Of a stretch of DNA of 43,890 nt, positions 34,086 through 43,411 are shown piece after piece. The DNA is taken from the NCBI GenBank assembly GCA_003331875.1, contig QOQA01000011.1, positions 1 through 43,890 on the forward strand, given 5' to 3'. A program made the position numbers and the translations under genes. This stretch comes from Cryomorphaceae bacterium. GTDB taxonomy: Bacteria > Bacteroidota > Bacteroidia > Flavobacteriales > Flavobacteriaceae. Each line of letters starts with the position of its first letter. The first letter of the stretch is position 1. A model generated the notes under the pieces. It searched no databases. It saw only the letters and a list, made by a program, of their open reading frames with translations, and was not told where the DNA came from.

Positions 34086-35116
34086 TGGTTTATAATTGCC
34101 TCAGCCCTTGTTAACACTTCGTTGTAACTTATTGATCTCATTGCATCTTCATATCCATCAATTTCCTTGTTGCCATAAATAGAATTGGGTACCATAGGAT
34201 ATTTTTCTCTATCGACACATATTTGATTTTCAGGACTTGAATTAAAGGTTGAAAAACCAGCATAAGGATGGGTGAGCCCCCAAATGGTGATAACGGGTAC
34301 ATTATAAATAGAGGCTATATGACCATTCGCAGAATCCATTGATATCATGAGGTCTAAATTTGAAATTAAGGCAATTTCATTTTCAAATCCACCCAAGCTA
34401 GAACTTGAATATACATTCTTAAATGCTTTAGACCATTTTTCAATTATATCCATTTCAAGTTTTCCAAAGCCAAATAAAAAAACTGAATACTTTTGGTCTA
34501 AAAACCCCACTACTTTCTGCATTAAATCTAAAGGATAAATCTTTGTTGAATATCTAGCAAAAGGGGCAATCCCTACCAGCCCCCGGTTCGTAAGTTCGAT
34601 TTTTTCAGTATTTAAATTAAGGTTTTTTGATGGGGGGAAAGAATGGTCTTTAGTTAAGTCAATATCAAACCCGAGCTTATTAAATACTTCTTGATAATTA
34701 AAATGAACTGATATTAATGGCTTAAATATTTTATTTTTTTTTCTAGTAAGCGCTTTTCTTTCACTTCTTTTTTTATCAACAGAAACAACCTTATAAAATG
34801 ATAGTTGAAACAGGGTTTTTAAGATACGTGTTCTTAAGACACTATGAAGATCCGCAATCTTAGTTGGATTAGTTTTTCTTAGATCTCTAAAAAGTCTTAA
34901 AAGTCCAAAAACTCCTTTGTGTCTTTTTTTAAAGTCCGCTTCAAAAAATATTATATTTTTAAATTCACCGAAAAAAGGACTAAACTTTTTTCTTGTGACA
35001 AAAATAAATTTTTCATTAGGATATTTTTTTTCAAGACAACGGAGAATTGGAATCGTCATTACCACATCTCCCATAGATGAAAATCTAAGAATTAAGGTCT
35101 TTTTTTCATTAATCAT
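34082..35116 (-). CDS. GT9 family (heptosyltransferase-like) glycosyltransferase
   Basis: The 344-residue protein is an ADP-heptose:LPS heptosyltransferase-type GT-B enzyme. It begins TLILRFSSMGDVVMTIPILRCLEKKYP, the N-terminal signature of RfaC/RfaF-like proteins. The donor domain contains GLVGIAPFARYSTKIYPLDLMQKVV (about 180-205), LMISMDSANGHIASIYNVPVITIWGLTHPYAGF (about 262-295), typical of GT9. It likely adds a core sugar to lipopolysaccharide at the inner-membrane face. It overlaps the DUF4254 gene by 8 nt, a conserved pairing in this phylum. Confidence 0.93.
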   Translation of the reverse strand: MINEKKTLILRFSSMGDVVMTIPILRCLEKKYPNEKFIFVTRKKFSPFFGEFKNIIFFEADFKKRHKGVFGLLRLFRDLRKTNPTKIADLHSVLRTRILKTLFQLSFYKVVSVDKKRSERKALTRKKNKIFKPLISVHFNYQEVFNKLGFDIDLTKDHSFPPSKNLNLNTEKIELTNRGLVGIAPFARYSTKIYPLDLMQKVVGFLDQKYSVFLFGFGKLEMDIIEKWSKAFKNVYSSSSLGGFENEIALISNLDLMISMDSANGHIASIYNVPVITIWGLTHPYAGFSTFNSSPENQICVDREKYPMVPNSIYGNKEIDGYEDAMRSISYNEVLTRAEAIINH

Positions 35117-35720
35117 TTTGCGAATAAAGCTCTGGGTTTAGAGATTCATCATTATACATTTTCATTTGCTTGTAGGTTGCTATTCTTACTTTTCCATTTG
35201 AAATATTTTCAAAAAGCTGGTCTATAGCCGTCGATAAATTTGATTTTTGATCTATTAAAACGCTCAATTTTAATGAACATTTTTTTCTATGATCCTCTGA
35301 GGCAGAATCTCTTTCAGCCTCCTCTTTCATATGATAAATTTTTAATGATAAAATTGATAATCGATCAACAGCCCAAGCTGGGGTTTCTGTATTTAAAATC
35401 GCATCTTGATTGGGGTTTTCTGATGAATATTTTTTAAAAAAATATTCATCTAGCTCTTCGACCATGTCAGTTCTGTCTTGATTGCTAGAGTCAATTCTTC
35501 TTTTTATTTTTAGGGCTTCAGAAGGCTCAATATTTGGTTTTCTAATAATGTCCTCTAAATGCCATTGAACAGTATCAATCCAGCACTTATTATAAATAAT
35601 TTTCTCAAGTGATGAAGAATCTTTGAACGGATTATTATTTTTTTCGTTTACTGAGTTAGAAATATGGTAATCATCAATCGCTGCTTTAAAGACTTTATTA
35701 CAAATTGAGCTTACTGACAT
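35109..35720 (-). CDS. DUF4254 family protein
   Basis: A 203-residue all-alpha cytoplasmic protein of the DUF4254 family. Recognisable features include NKCWIDTVQWHLEDIIRKP (about 45-63), KRRIDSSNQDRTDMVEELDEYF and AWAVDRLSILSLKIYHMKEE (about 118-137). The function is unknown. Its fixed position just ahead of a GT9 heptosyltransferase gene points to a role in lipopolysaccharide core assembly, as an inference. A TAATTTTG -7 box candidate lies on the minus strand at 35754-35747. Confidence 0.85.
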   Translation of the reverse strand: MSVSSICNKVFKAAIDDYHISNSVNEKNNNPFKDSSSLEKIIYNKCWIDTVQWHLEDIIRKPNIEPSEALKIKRRIDSSNQDRTDMVEELDEYFFKKYSSENPNQDAILNTETPAWAVDRLSILSLKIYHMKEEAERDSASEDHRKKCSLKLSVLIDQKSNLSTAIDQLFENISNGKVRIATYKQMKMYNDESLNPELYSQND

Positions 35721-35778
35721 TTTTAATTAAATATATAAACTATATTCAAAATTAGAGTAAATTTACAAAGCGTATATT

Positions 35779-36009
35779 ATGGAATTAAAAGATTTATTTG
35801 CAGCAATTGAGTTTCTATTTGTAGATGTTTTGTTTATACCCTTTGACTTTATTCGTTTAGAGATTTCTAACTGGGTTTTTCAGAACGCTATCAATTTTTG
35901 CTTGATGTTAATCATTGCTTCCGCCTTATTATATTGGACCCTTCAACTAGTGAAGTTTGATAAGTCTGGCGAAGAAAAGAAAGAGGTAACCGCTCACTCT
36001 TTTTTATAA
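35779..36009 (+). CDS. DUF6341-like small membrane protein
   Basis: The protein has 76 residues. An amphipathic N terminus (MELKDLFAAIEFLFVDVLFIPFDFIRLEISNW) is followed by one membrane helix (about 40-57) and a basic, then acidic tail. This matches the DUF6341 type, which in Flavobacteriia is found beside purD. The function is unknown. The last two codons and stop overlap the purD end on the other strand by 6 nt. Confidence 0.7.
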   Translation: MELKDLFAAIEFLFVDVLFIPFDFIRLEISNWVFQNAINFCLMLIIASALLYWTLQLVKFDKSGEEKKEVTAHSFL

Positions 36010-37272
36010 ATCAAATCCAATATCTTTTCGAAAGGTCTTTCCTTGAAAATGTATTTTAGAAATTGTCTTATACGATTTTTTAAGCGCCTCGTTCAAATTA
36101 GGGGCGGTTGATACAACTGACAAAACCCTTCCCCCATTTGTATAAATCTCATCATTTCTATTTAATGTACCTGCGTGAAATATGATACTTTCATCGACAC
36201 TTTCAATACCTGATATCATTTTTCCTTTCTCATATTTCTCAGGGTATCCTCCGGAGGCTAATACAATATTTACAAAATAATTCGAATCAACCTCAAATTC
36301 TAACTTATCCAATTTTTGGTGATCACAGCTGATCAAAAGATCAACAAAATCATTTTTTACTCTTGATAATACCACTTGTGTTTCAGGGTCTCCCATTCTA
36401 ACATTATACTCAATAACATACGGCTCATTTCTAACATTTATCAAACCAATAAAAATAAACCCCTTATAATCAATGTCTTCATTTTTAATTCCTTCAATGG
36501 TAGGTTTAATAATTTTATCTTCTATTTTTTGTTTTAGTTTTTTATCTAGAAAGGGTACGGGTGATACCGATCCCATACCTCCAGTATTTAGACCAGTGTC
36601 ATTCTCTCCTATTCTTTTATAGTCTTTGGCATAGGGTAAAACTTTATAGTTTTTTCCATCAAATAAAACAAAACATGACATTTCAATTCCATCGAGAAAC
36701 TCTTCAATAACTACAGTTTTTGATGATTCTCCAAATTTTCCAAGCAACATTTCTTCTAACTGTATTTTCGCGTCTTCAACATTATCAATTATTAAGACCC
36801 CTTTCCCAGCGGCAGGCCCATCAGCCTTTAAAACATATGGTGGTTCGATTGTTTCAAGATAGTCTAAGCCTTCTTTAATTTCATCTTGTGAAAAGGACCT
36901 ATATTTTGCCGTTGGTATATTATATTTATGCATAAAATTTTTAGCAAAATCCTTACTCCCCTCTAGCTGTGCTCCCTTTTTTGAGGGGCCTATTACTGCA
37001 GTTTTTTTTGTTAAAGGGTCCTTTTTTAAATAATCTTGAATTCCATCAATTAAAGGAATTTCAGGGCCTACCAAAACCATGTCAATTTTAAGTTCAATTA
37101 CTTTATATTTTATGAATTTTAAATCCTCTTTTTCTGTGTATATAGGCGTTGATAATTCTTGAATACCAGCATTTGGGTTAATTGAAAAAATATTGACTTC
37201 TTTTTTTGATTGACTTAACTTCCAAATAAATGCGCTTTCTCTGGCTCCTGAACCAAGGATTAGTATATTCAC
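36004..37272 (-). CDS. purD: Phosphoribosylamine-glycine ligase (PurD)
   Basis: This 422-residue ATP-grasp enzyme makes glycinamide ribonucleotide from phosphoribosylamine, glycine and ATP in de novo purine synthesis. Visible elements: PSKKGAQLEGSKDFAKNFMHKYNIPTAKY, PPYVLKADGPAAGKGVLII (lysine loop, about 145-165), MGSVSPVP, EPYVIEYNVRMGDPETQ (Mg2+ site, about 283-297). The usual N-terminal GSGGREH reads GSGARES here (residues 7-13). The start codon is GTG at 37272. It lies 16 nt after the GH3-family gene in a minus-strand run. Confidence 0.95.
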   Translation of the reverse strand: MNILILGSGARESAFIWKLSQSKKEVNIFSINPNAGIQELSTPIYTEKEDLKFIKYKVIELKIDMVLVGPEIPLIDGIQDYLKKDPLTKKTAVIGPSKKGAQLEGSKDFAKNFMHKYNIPTAKYRSFSQDEIKEGLDYLETIEPPYVLKADGPAAGKGVLIIDNVEDAKIQLEEMLLGKFGESSKTVVIEEFLDGIEMSCFVLFDGKNYKVLPYAKDYKRIGENDTGLNTGGMGSVSPVPFLDKKLKQKIEDKIIKPTIEGIKNEDIDYKGFIFIGLINVRNEPYVIEYNVRMGDPETQVVLSRVKNDFVDLLISCDHQKLDKLEFEVDSNYFVNIVLASGGYPEKYEKGKMISGIESVDESIIFHAGTLNRNDEIYTNGGRVLSVVSTAPNLNEALKKSYKTISKIHFQGKTFRKDIGFDL

Positions 37273-37288
37273 AGAATAAAATTAAAGC

Positions 37289-38800
37289 TTAATTTTCAGA
37301 TTCTATTTTTTTAATGTACTTATTTAGGCCGAGTACAAATTCTCTATTATTAGAGAGTCGTGGGACCTTGTTTTGGCCACCTAATTTTCCCAAAGATTTC
37401 ATATAGTTTTTAAATGATCCAGCTGGGACAGCGATTACCTTTAATGGCTCTAGAACTTTTCCGTCTACTAAATCTTTGTAATATATATTTTGTTTTTTCA
37501 TTTCTGCATCTATGATTTTGGCAAACTCGGATATTCTGGTGTCATAAGAATCAAATTCAACCCACCATTGATGGTGTGGTAGCTCTTTTGGAGTAACACT
37601 AATCATTGGTGCTACTGTGAATTCCACTACAGTTAGTTTTGTTTTCTTGGCGGCGTAATTAATGCTATTCTCAACCTCTCTTGCAATTACGTGTTCGCCA
37701 AAGGTCGATATGAAATGTTTATGCCTTCCAGTAACTATTATTTTTGGAGGAATAATTGACTTAAACATGACAGTGTCTCCGGTATTATAAGCCCATAAAC
37801 CTGCATTTGATGAGACAATCATTACATAGTTTTTGTTCAATTTGACTTGTGAAAGATTAAGTCGTTTTCTATTTCTATTTTCAAACTGATCAAGCTCAAT
37901 AAACTCATAAAAAATTTCGGAGTTGTATTGAAGAAGAAGGGATGGGTCATTTTGGTCATTTTGATATGCGAAAAAACCTTCAGATGCTGGATAGTACTCT
38001 AGTGTATCAATTTTTTTTCCAATAAGTTTTGAGAAAATTCTTTTGTATGGCGTAAAGTTGACGCCACCGTAAACAAAAAGTGAAAGGTTTTTAAATAAGT
38101 CTATTATTTTTTTATTCTTTTTGTTTTTTAATAACCTTTCAAAATACATCTGAACCCAGGACGGAATTCCCCCAACTACTCTTAAGTCTTGGTTTATCGT
38201 TTCTTTGCAAATAGCATCAATTTTAGACTGCCAATCTTGAATTGAGTTAGCTTGCATTGATGGCAAATTTCTTCCTTGTAAATATTTTGGGATGTGATGA
38301 GCCACTATACCTGAAAGTCTACCCACCAAGACTCCATTAATTTCATCAAGGGTTGGTGAGCCTTGAATGAAAATGTTTTTCCCATTTAAAAACTGACTAT
38401 TCCCTGTTTGCTTTATATAAAAAAGTATTGCGTCCCGTGAGGAGTTTATGTGAAAAGGCAAAGATTCTTTTGTTATGGGGATAAGCTTAATACCGCTTGT
38501 TGTCCCTGATGTTTTTGCAAAGTATTTAGGCTTACCTGGCCATAGTATGTTTTCCTTACCGTCTTGAACGTCTTTTATATATAATTTTAAAGACTCATAG
38601 TCCCTGATTGGAACATTTTTTTTAAAATCATCATAGGAGATAATATTAACGAATTTATGGTCAATTCCAAATTTTGTTTTTGATGCTGATTTGATTAGTT
38701 TTTTAAATATCGTGTCTTGAATTTTAATAGCATTACTGTATGTGTTTTCAATTTTTTTGACTCTAAAATAGGCCACAATCTTAGCAATAAAAGAAATCAT
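37289..38800 (-). CDS. GH3 family acyl-adenylate-forming protein
   Basis: This 503-residue protein belongs to the GH3 (auxin-responsive promoter-like) family of ANL adenylating enzymes. In plants these join amino acids to jasmonate or auxin. Bacterial members have unknown acyl substrates. The ATP loop reads FAKTSGTTSGIKLIPIT (about 108-124). YYPASEGFFAYQ (about 268-279), the family's acid-site region, and YNTGDTVMFKS (about 339-349) are present. The C-terminal domain ends in GKLGGQNKVPRLSNNREFVLGL with the conserved lysine-rich KVPR motif. Length is normal. It is located between an M23 peptidase and purD. Confidence 0.9.
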   Translation of the reverse strand: MISFIAKIVAYFRVKKIENTYSNAIKIQDTIFKKLIKSASKTKFGIDHKFVNIISYDDFKKNVPIRDYESLKLYIKDVQDGKENILWPGKPKYFAKTSGTTSGIKLIPITKESLPFHINSSRDAILFYIKQTGNSQFLNGKNIFIQGSPTLDEINGVLVGRLSGIVAHHIPKYLQGRNLPSMQANSIQDWQSKIDAICKETINQDLRVVGGIPSWVQMYFERLLKNKKNKKIIDLFKNLSLFVYGGVNFTPYKRIFSKLIGKKIDTLEYYPASEGFFAYQNDQNDPSLLLQYNSEIFYEFIELDQFENRNRKRLNLSQVKLNKNYVMIVSSNAGLWAYNTGDTVMFKSIIPPKIIVTGRHKHFISTFGEHVIAREVENSINYAAKKTKLTVVEFTVAPMISVTPKELPHHQWWVEFDSYDTRISEFAKIIDAEMKKQNIYYKDLVDGKVLEPLKVIAVPAGSFKNYMKSLGKLGGQNKVPRLSNNREFVLGLNKYIKKIESEN

Positions 38801-38806
38801 AAGTAG

Positions 38807-39661
38807 TTAAAAGATAATTAGGTCTTCAGGGTTAATTGGTCCATTTGAATCCCATATTTCAAAATGTAAATGAGGTCCACTGGTTAGTTCTCCAGTGTTT
38901 CCTGAAAGAGCAACTATCTGACCTTTCTTAACATAATCACCGGTTTTAACTTTTGAAAGATAATTGTGCTTGTATACACTGGTAAACCTATCTCTATGGT
39001 ATACAATGACGGTGTGTCCAGAATCAATTGTCCACTCTGACAATAGAACAATTCCATCAGCTACAGCTTTTACAGGAGTTTGTTCTTTTAAAACAATATC
39101 GATGCCATAATGCTTGATTGACACATCGAAAGACTCTATAATTATACCCCTAACTGGTGGTGACATTTCTAAGCTTAATTTTTGCGTCTCAGATTCAATA
39201 ACATTAAACTTATCTTCTCTTTCAACGACCTTTCTAAGAATTGAATCTTCAGCCTTCAAGCTCATATTTAATTCGGATAAATCAATATTTATTTTTTCGC
39301 TTTCATTGACATATACGCTCTTATACTCTTCACCATTTATAGTTTTGAAAACAGCGCTTAAGTAATTTTTGTTGGTTGAAAGTTTATTTATTAAAGAATC
39401 TAATTTTTCTAAGTTATTGATTGCTTGTAGTCTCATTTTTGTTGTGTCATAGCCTGGGATATATTCACGTAACGGGGTAAAAAAAATAATTGAAGCTGTG
39501 ATTGAAATAATTATTAAGGAAATGAAAGTTCCAATCAAAAAAACATTAGACTTTGATAATTTCAGATTAAATTTTTCTTTGTAAGTTTTTTCCTCTTGAA
39601 TAACAAGCCTATAATTTTTAGATTCCTTTTTTTTAACGTTCTTTTTTTTTGAGCTTTCCAT
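38807..39661 (-). CDS. M23 family peptidoglycan endopeptidase
   Basis: The 284-residue protein is inner-membrane anchored: a lysine-rich cytoplasmic start (1-38), one helix (about 40-62), a coiled-coil stretch (75-160) and a C-terminal LytM domain (about 170-284). The zinc site is intact: H184 and D188 in HYGID, and H264/H266 in HLHFE, with H232 in KHN. It should therefore cut peptide crosslinks in peptidoglycan, unlike the degenerate EnvC-like protein at 24284-25486. A TATATTTG -7 box precedes the gene, 7 nt before GH3 on the same strand. Confidence 0.94.
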   Translation of the reverse strand: MESSKKKNVKKKESKNYRLVIQEEKTYKEKFNLKLSKSNVFLIGTFISLIIISITASIIFFTPLREYIPGYDTTKMRLQAINNLEKLDSLINKLSTNKNYLSAVFKTINGEEYKSVYVNESEKINIDLSELNMSLKAEDSILRKVVEREDKFNVIESETQKLSLEMSPPVRGIIIESFDVSIKHYGIDIVLKEQTPVKAVADGIVLLSEWTIDSGHTVIVYHRDRFTSVYKHNYLSKVKTGDYVKKGQIVALSGNTGELTSGPHLHFEIWDSNGPINPEDLIIF

Positions 39662-39670
39662 CTATATGAA

Positions 39671-39678
39671 CAAATATA
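39671..39678 (-). promoter_or_regulatory. -7 box for the M23/GH3/purD run
   Basis: TATATTTG on the minus strand matches TAnnTTTG and lies 10 nt before the ATG at 39661. A TTG occurs 22 nt upstream of the box, within the accepted N17-23 range. It gives a very short leader, as for the CobW gene. Confidence 0.45.
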
Positions 39679-39751
39679 ACAAACAGTAAGTTTTACATTA
39701 CAATCAATGAAAGAGTAAATTTTATTTTTAAATTAGCATTAAATATTTAGT

Positions 39752-39934
39752 ATGAGCTTATATTTATTTTATGCAATTGGTCCTTGGCAAATAATTATAA
39801 TTGTAGCTGTTATCTTGTTACTTTTTGGGGGTAGAAAAATTCCTGAACTAATGGGTGGGCTCGGTAAGGGCATAAAAGAGTTTAAAAAAGCAACTAAAGA
39901 AGAAGATAAAGAAGAAGACAAGGAGTCTAAATAG
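39752..39934 (+). CDS. tatA: Twin-arginine translocase subunit TatA
   Basis: A 60-residue TatA/E protein: a short N terminus, one membrane helix (about 9-25, [28 protein letters not shown]) with the hallmark FGGRKIPEL hinge, an amphipathic helix to about residue 44, and a K/E-rich tail. It oligomerises to form the pore that exports folded proteins carrying RR signal peptides. No tatC is in the window. The end overlaps the convergent DUF4837 gene by 8 nt. Confidence 0.95.
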   Translation: MSLYLFYAIGPWQIIIIVAVILLLFGGRKIPELMGGLGKGIKEFKKATKEEDKEEDKESK

Positions 39935-40904
39935 GCCCTTTTTTAAACTTTATCGACTTTATAATTGCTTCCAGTTCGATAATATTATCTCTTTTTCTTT
40001 TTGATGGCGCAAATACAAATCCTTCTACTAAAAGAAATCTGCTATTCACCTTATCTTCCACAATATAATTTAGATACGGTCCTCCCATAAAGTCGCCTTT
40101 AACCTCCCATGTTCCTCTTGTTTCTAACATTTTTGTTCCATAATAGTTAATTCTTTTTTGGAGTGGCAAGTATTCCTTCTCTGTTATCATAAAACTATTT
40201 TCATTTCTTCCAAGTAAAAAAGTTGAGCCAACAGAGTCCCTTAAGCTTATTACTTCATCTATTGTATAATCAAAAACATCTTTACTGGTAAATAATTCAG
40301 TAATAATTAGGTTTGAATGCCCTTTGTCAATAAGCTTTTGGTACCAAATAAAGTTTTTCTCTTCTTTGTATAAGCTATATGCAGAAGGCATTTTAATATC
40401 TAATAAAAAGCCCTCAATAGGTTTGATATCATTCATTGGTGATTTCAGTATCCTTCTTTTATTTTCTTCAATTTCACCATTTGAAAATTTTCTAATAGCC
40501 TCATTTCTTGATAAATCCAATTGGTCTGTTATTGACTTGAAACTAGTTCCTCTTATCTCTAGGTAAATTTGAGGGTTCGCAAATTTATTTTTTTGAAATT
40601 GATGATCAAGCTCAGAGTTTTTATTAATAAATATAATATTGCGGCTTGTTCTAGAAAAACCATCAAATGTTTCATAGGGCATTTGCTTTAAAGTAAATCT
40701 TTCCTCAATCTGAGGAAGTCCCATAAATTCATCTGCATATAATGCTCTTATCTTATCTCCAATTTTATTGTCCCAACTTTTATTGTCAAGTACAACCGTT
40801 ATTGAGTTAATTCTTCCTGATGACTCTGGTTTGTATACAGTATTGTTTTCTCCACAAGATTGAAGAGTAGATGCAATAAGTATTATTAACAAAATCTTTT
40901 TCAT
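39927..40904 (-). CDS. DUF4837 family lipoprotein
   Basis: The 325-residue lipoprotein has a signal ending in LQSCG (lipidated Cys about 17). The DUF4837 features are [61 protein letters not shown] (about 33-92), and later [45 protein letters not shown]. The function is unknown. The family is confined to Bacteroidota and usually sits near peptidoglycan or phosphoglycerate kinase genes. It is coupled to pgk by a 4-nt overlap. Confidence 0.88.
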   Translation of the reverse strand: MKKILLIILIASTLQSCGENNTVYKPESSGRINSITVVLDNKSWDNKIGDKIRALYADEFMGLPQIEERFTLKQMPYETFDGFSRTSRNIIFINKNSELDHQFQKNKFANPQIYLEIRGTSFKSITDQLDLSRNEAIRKFSNGEIEENKRRILKSPMNDIKPIEGFLLDIKMPSAYSLYKEEKNFIWYQKLIDKGHSNLIITELFTSKDVFDYTIDEVISLRDSVGSTFLLGRNENSFMITEKEYLPLQKRINYYGTKMLETRGTWEVKGDFMGGPYLNYIVEDKVNSRFLLVEGFVFAPSKRKRDNIIELEAIIKSIKFKKGPI

Positions 40905-42082
40905 TTTCCTAACGCACTAATACCTGGCAAAATTTTACCCTCTAAACTTTCAAGCATCGCTCCGCCACCTGTAGAAACATAGCTCACATCATTTTCTAGT
41001 TTGAACTTCTTGACTGCAGCAACCGAATCTCCACCTCCAACTAATGAGAAAGCCCCCTTTTTTGTGCTTTCAGCTATTGCCATTCCTATTTCTTTGGTTC
41101 CTTTTGAAAAGCTTTGTATCTCAAAAACACCAACCGGCCCGTTCCATAAAATTGTGCTTGAGGATAAGATGATTTCTTTAAATTTTTTTATTGATTTTGG
41201 TCCAGAATCTAACCCCTCATATTCATCAGGAATTAAGTTAATTGAAAAAACTTTTGAGGCAGCGCCCTCCTTGAACTCCTTAGCGCAAACCACATCTACT
41301 GGTAAATGAATTCTTGTGTTTTTTTCTCCAGCTAACTTTAAAATACTCAAAGACTTTTTTAGCATAGAATCTTCATGAATGGATAGTCCAATTTTACCTC
41401 CAAGCGCTTTAATAAATGTAAACGCCATGCCTCCTCCAATTATTATATCATCAACCTTATCTATAATGTTTTCAACAATAGGGATTTTAGAAGAAATTTT
41501 AGATCCCCCCAAAACAGCAAGTACAGGGCTCTTTCCATTGCTAATCACTTTTTTTATAGCAAGAACTTCTTTCTCGAGGAGCTTGCCAAAAAATTTGTTT
41601 TCAAAATATTTTGCAACCACTGTCGTTGAGGCATGTGGCCTGTGTGCAGTTCCAAAAGCATCATTTATGTAGCAATCTGCAAGCTGAGATAGCTTTTTTG
41701 AAAAGAGTTCATCTCCGCTGGCTTCCTCTTTGTAAAAGCGCAAATTTTCTAGAATTAATACCTCTCCCACAGATAATTTTTTAGACGCTTCCTCGGCTAC
41801 TGATCCAACACAATCTTCACAAAATTTTGTTTTTATTCCTAAAATATTATCGAGTTCTGATTTAATTTGAATTAAAGAAAATCTTTTTTCAAACCCTTTG
41901 GGTCTTCCAAGATGACTCATTAAAATACACGCTCCGCCGTCTTGAAGTATTTTTAAAATTGTTGGAATAGCAGATTTAATTCTTGTAGAATCGGTGACCC
42001 TTCCTTTTTGAATTGGAACATTAAAATCAACTCTAATAAGTACTTTTTTTTCTTTAAAGCTGAAATCATTAATGGTTTTCAT
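40901..42082 (-). CDS. pgk: Phosphoglycerate kinase
   Basis: This 393-residue glycolytic enzyme transfers a phosphate from 1,3-bisphosphoglycerate to ADP. The conserved start RVDFNVPIQKG (17-27), the ILMSHLGRPKG motif, NLRFYKEE, YINDAFGTAHRPHAST, the nucleotide region ILWNGPVGVFEI and the terminal SLVGGGDSVAAV...STGGGAMLESLEGKILPGISAL are all readable. Length is typical. A TATATTTG -7 box is just upstream. DUF4837 follows with a 4-nt overlap. Confidence 0.98.
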   Translation of the reverse strand: MKTINDFSFKEKKVLIRVDFNVPIQKGRVTDSTRIKSAIPTILKILQDGGACILMSHLGRPKGFEKRFSLIQIKSELDNILGIKTKFCEDCVGSVAEEASKKLSVGEVLILENLRFYKEEASGDELFSKKLSQLADCYINDAFGTAHRPHASTTVVAKYFENKFFGKLLEKEVLAIKKVISNGKSPVLAVLGGSKISSKIPIVENIIDKVDDIIIGGGMAFTFIKALGGKIGLSIHEDSMLKKSLSILKLAGEKNTRIHLPVDVVCAKEFKEGAASKVFSINLIPDEYEGLDSGPKSIKKFKEIILSSSTILWNGPVGVFEIQSFSKGTKEIGMAIAESTKKGAFSLVGGGDSVAAVKKFKLENDVSYVSTGGGAMLESLEGKILPGISALGK

Positions 42083-42090
42083 AATAGAAT

Positions 42091-42098
42091 CAAATATA
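42091..42098 (-). promoter_or_regulatory. -7 box for pgk
   Basis: TATATTTG read on the minus strand matches TAnnTTTG, 9 nt before the pgk ATG. No TTG lies at the expected -33 distance. The intergenic region with holB is only 54 nt, so divergent promoters must overlap here. Confidence 0.4.
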
Positions 42099-42136
42099 TG
42101 CTATTTGTGAGTTTTAAATATTAAATTTAGAGGATA

Positions 42137-43153
42137 ATGGAGGCTAGAAATATCAGTCAAGAGCTCGAAGCGATGATTCACTCAAAACGAATACCAAATG
42201 CACTAATATTTGAGGCTGATGGGTCGGGAACTGAACTGGAAATCTCATTAGAGTTTGTAAAAAAATTGCTTTTGTCCAATGAAACAAACCCCGTGATTCA
42301 AAATAAAATAATTAAAGACATAAACTCCCTTTCTTATCCGGATCTTCATATTGTATTCCCCATTCCAATCTCCAGTAACAAAAAAAAAGATCTTTACGAC
42401 TTCCATTATAATGACTGGTCTTCAATGGCTATTGAATGTGACTTGAAGATTTCTATGTCGAAATGGAAGGAATGTAGCTCTTACGGAAATAAGATGCCTA
42501 TAATCAACATAGACTCGATCAGGTCTCTGATTAAAAAATTGTCCATAGCTCCATTTTATTCTAATTATAGGGTTGTAATTTTTTGGATGGCTGAAAAGAT
42601 GAATGAAGAGGCATCCAATATGCTTCTTAAAACTATTGAAGAGCCTGGAAATAAAACGGTTTTTGTTTTGCTGACTAATGATATGAGAAGATTATTGCCT
42701 ACAATAATTTCTAGGTGCCAAATAATTAATTATGATGAAGCAAAAAGAAATAATGATATATTAAATAATAGTGATTTTGAATCATTATTCAGTGAGCTAA
42801 TGAGAAGCGCTTTTCAGTCTAACAAAAACTCGAAAAGTTTGGCTGAGCTCGTGAACTGGTCCAGGGGAATTGGAAAAATGGACAAACAAGATGCTCAAAG
42901 TTTTTTTAAATTTTCTATTGAGGTTTTAAGACAAGCTTATTTAAAAAATATGGAAATTAATGAGCTTGTTTCATTTACCCCTTCAACAGAATTTAACTTT
43001 ACTGCATTTTCAAAATTTATAACAAAAAACAATATTGAAAGTTTGAGCTCTGGCTTTGAAAATGCAATCTATGAGTCTAAAAGAAATGTAAAACTTTCAA
43101 TGATTGCTACCGATATTGCTTTTAAGACAACTAAACTAATACATGGGGGTTAA
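42137..43153 (+). CDS. holB: DNA polymerase III subunit delta'
   Basis: This 338-residue clamp-loader subunit is of the DnaX-like AAA+ fold. The SRC/sensor region ending NEEASNMLLKTIEEPGNKTVFVLLTNDMRRLLPTIISRCQII (about 155-197) is diagnostic, with SYPDLHIVFPIPIS near 67-80. The P-loop is degenerate: FEADGSGTELEIS lacks the usual GK. The zinc-binding cysteines are missing, and the region before SYPDLH holds none. Delta' usually lacks ATPase activity, so this fits. An AGAGGATA Shine-Dalgarno-like run lies ahead of the ATG. The end overlaps the next gene by 11 nt. Confidence 0.92.
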   Translation: MEARNISQELEAMIHSKRIPNALIFEADGSGTELEISLEFVKKLLLSNETNPVIQNKIIKDINSLSYPDLHIVFPIPISSNKKKDLYDFHYNDWSSMAIECDLKISMSKWKECSSYGNKMPIINIDSIRSLIKKLSIAPFYSNYRVVIFWMAEKMNEEASNMLLKTIEEPGNKTVFVLLTNDMRRLLPTIISRCQIINYDEAKRNNDILNNSDFESLFSELMRSAFQSNKNSKSLAELVNWSRGIGKMDKQDAQSFFKFSIEVLRQAYLKNMEINELVSFTPSTEFNFTAFSKFITKNNIESLSSGFENAIYESKRNVKLSMIATDIAFKTTKLIHGG

Positions 43154-43388
43154 GAAAAAAAGACTCAAGAAAAATGACAGACTTTACAAGTATGTTGTCA
43201 TTTATGTTGGAACGGGGTTTATGATGATTTCGCCTTTTTTTATTGACACCAGTCAAGGAAAAGTTGGCATGTTGATTGGGCTGGCCTTAATAACCATTCA
43301 AACTCAAAGAACAAAACAATATAACTTGTCCTTACTTAATTTGGTAGGTTTTTGTGGGTACTTGTATTCATTGATAAAAAACTTGTGA
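43143..43388 (+). CDS. Small membrane protein after holB
   Basis: The protein has 81 residues: a strongly basic N terminus (MGVKKKRLKKNDRLYK) followed by three hydrophobic stretches (about 18-33, 40-53 and 62-78). The positive N terminus should stay in the cytoplasm. No family is recognised. An 11-nt overlap with holB makes it part of that transcript. Confidence 0.7.
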   Translation: MGVKKKRLKKNDRLYKYVVIYVGTGFMMISPFFIDTSQGKVGMLIGLALITIQTQRTKQYNLSLLNLVGFCGYLYSLIKNL

Positions 43389-43397
43389 TACCATTTT

Positions 43398-43411
43398 GTT
43401 GTATATACAAC
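43398..43411. repeat. Short perfect palindrome after the holB operon
   Basis: GTTGTATATACAAC is a 14-nt perfect palindrome 10 nt after the stop of 43143-43388. It lacks a G+C-rich stem but is followed by CGTCTTGTTT, so a weak terminator is possible. The remaining intergenic stretch to 43514 holds no other structure I can support. Confidence 0.35.

Noticed and set aside
43398-43411. Palindrome with flanking ACAACGT motif, resembling gene-cassette (attC) core sequences also seen near 6340
   Set aside because: Only TACAACGT is shared, no paired R and L boxes or cassette structure could be found, and no integrase gene is present.
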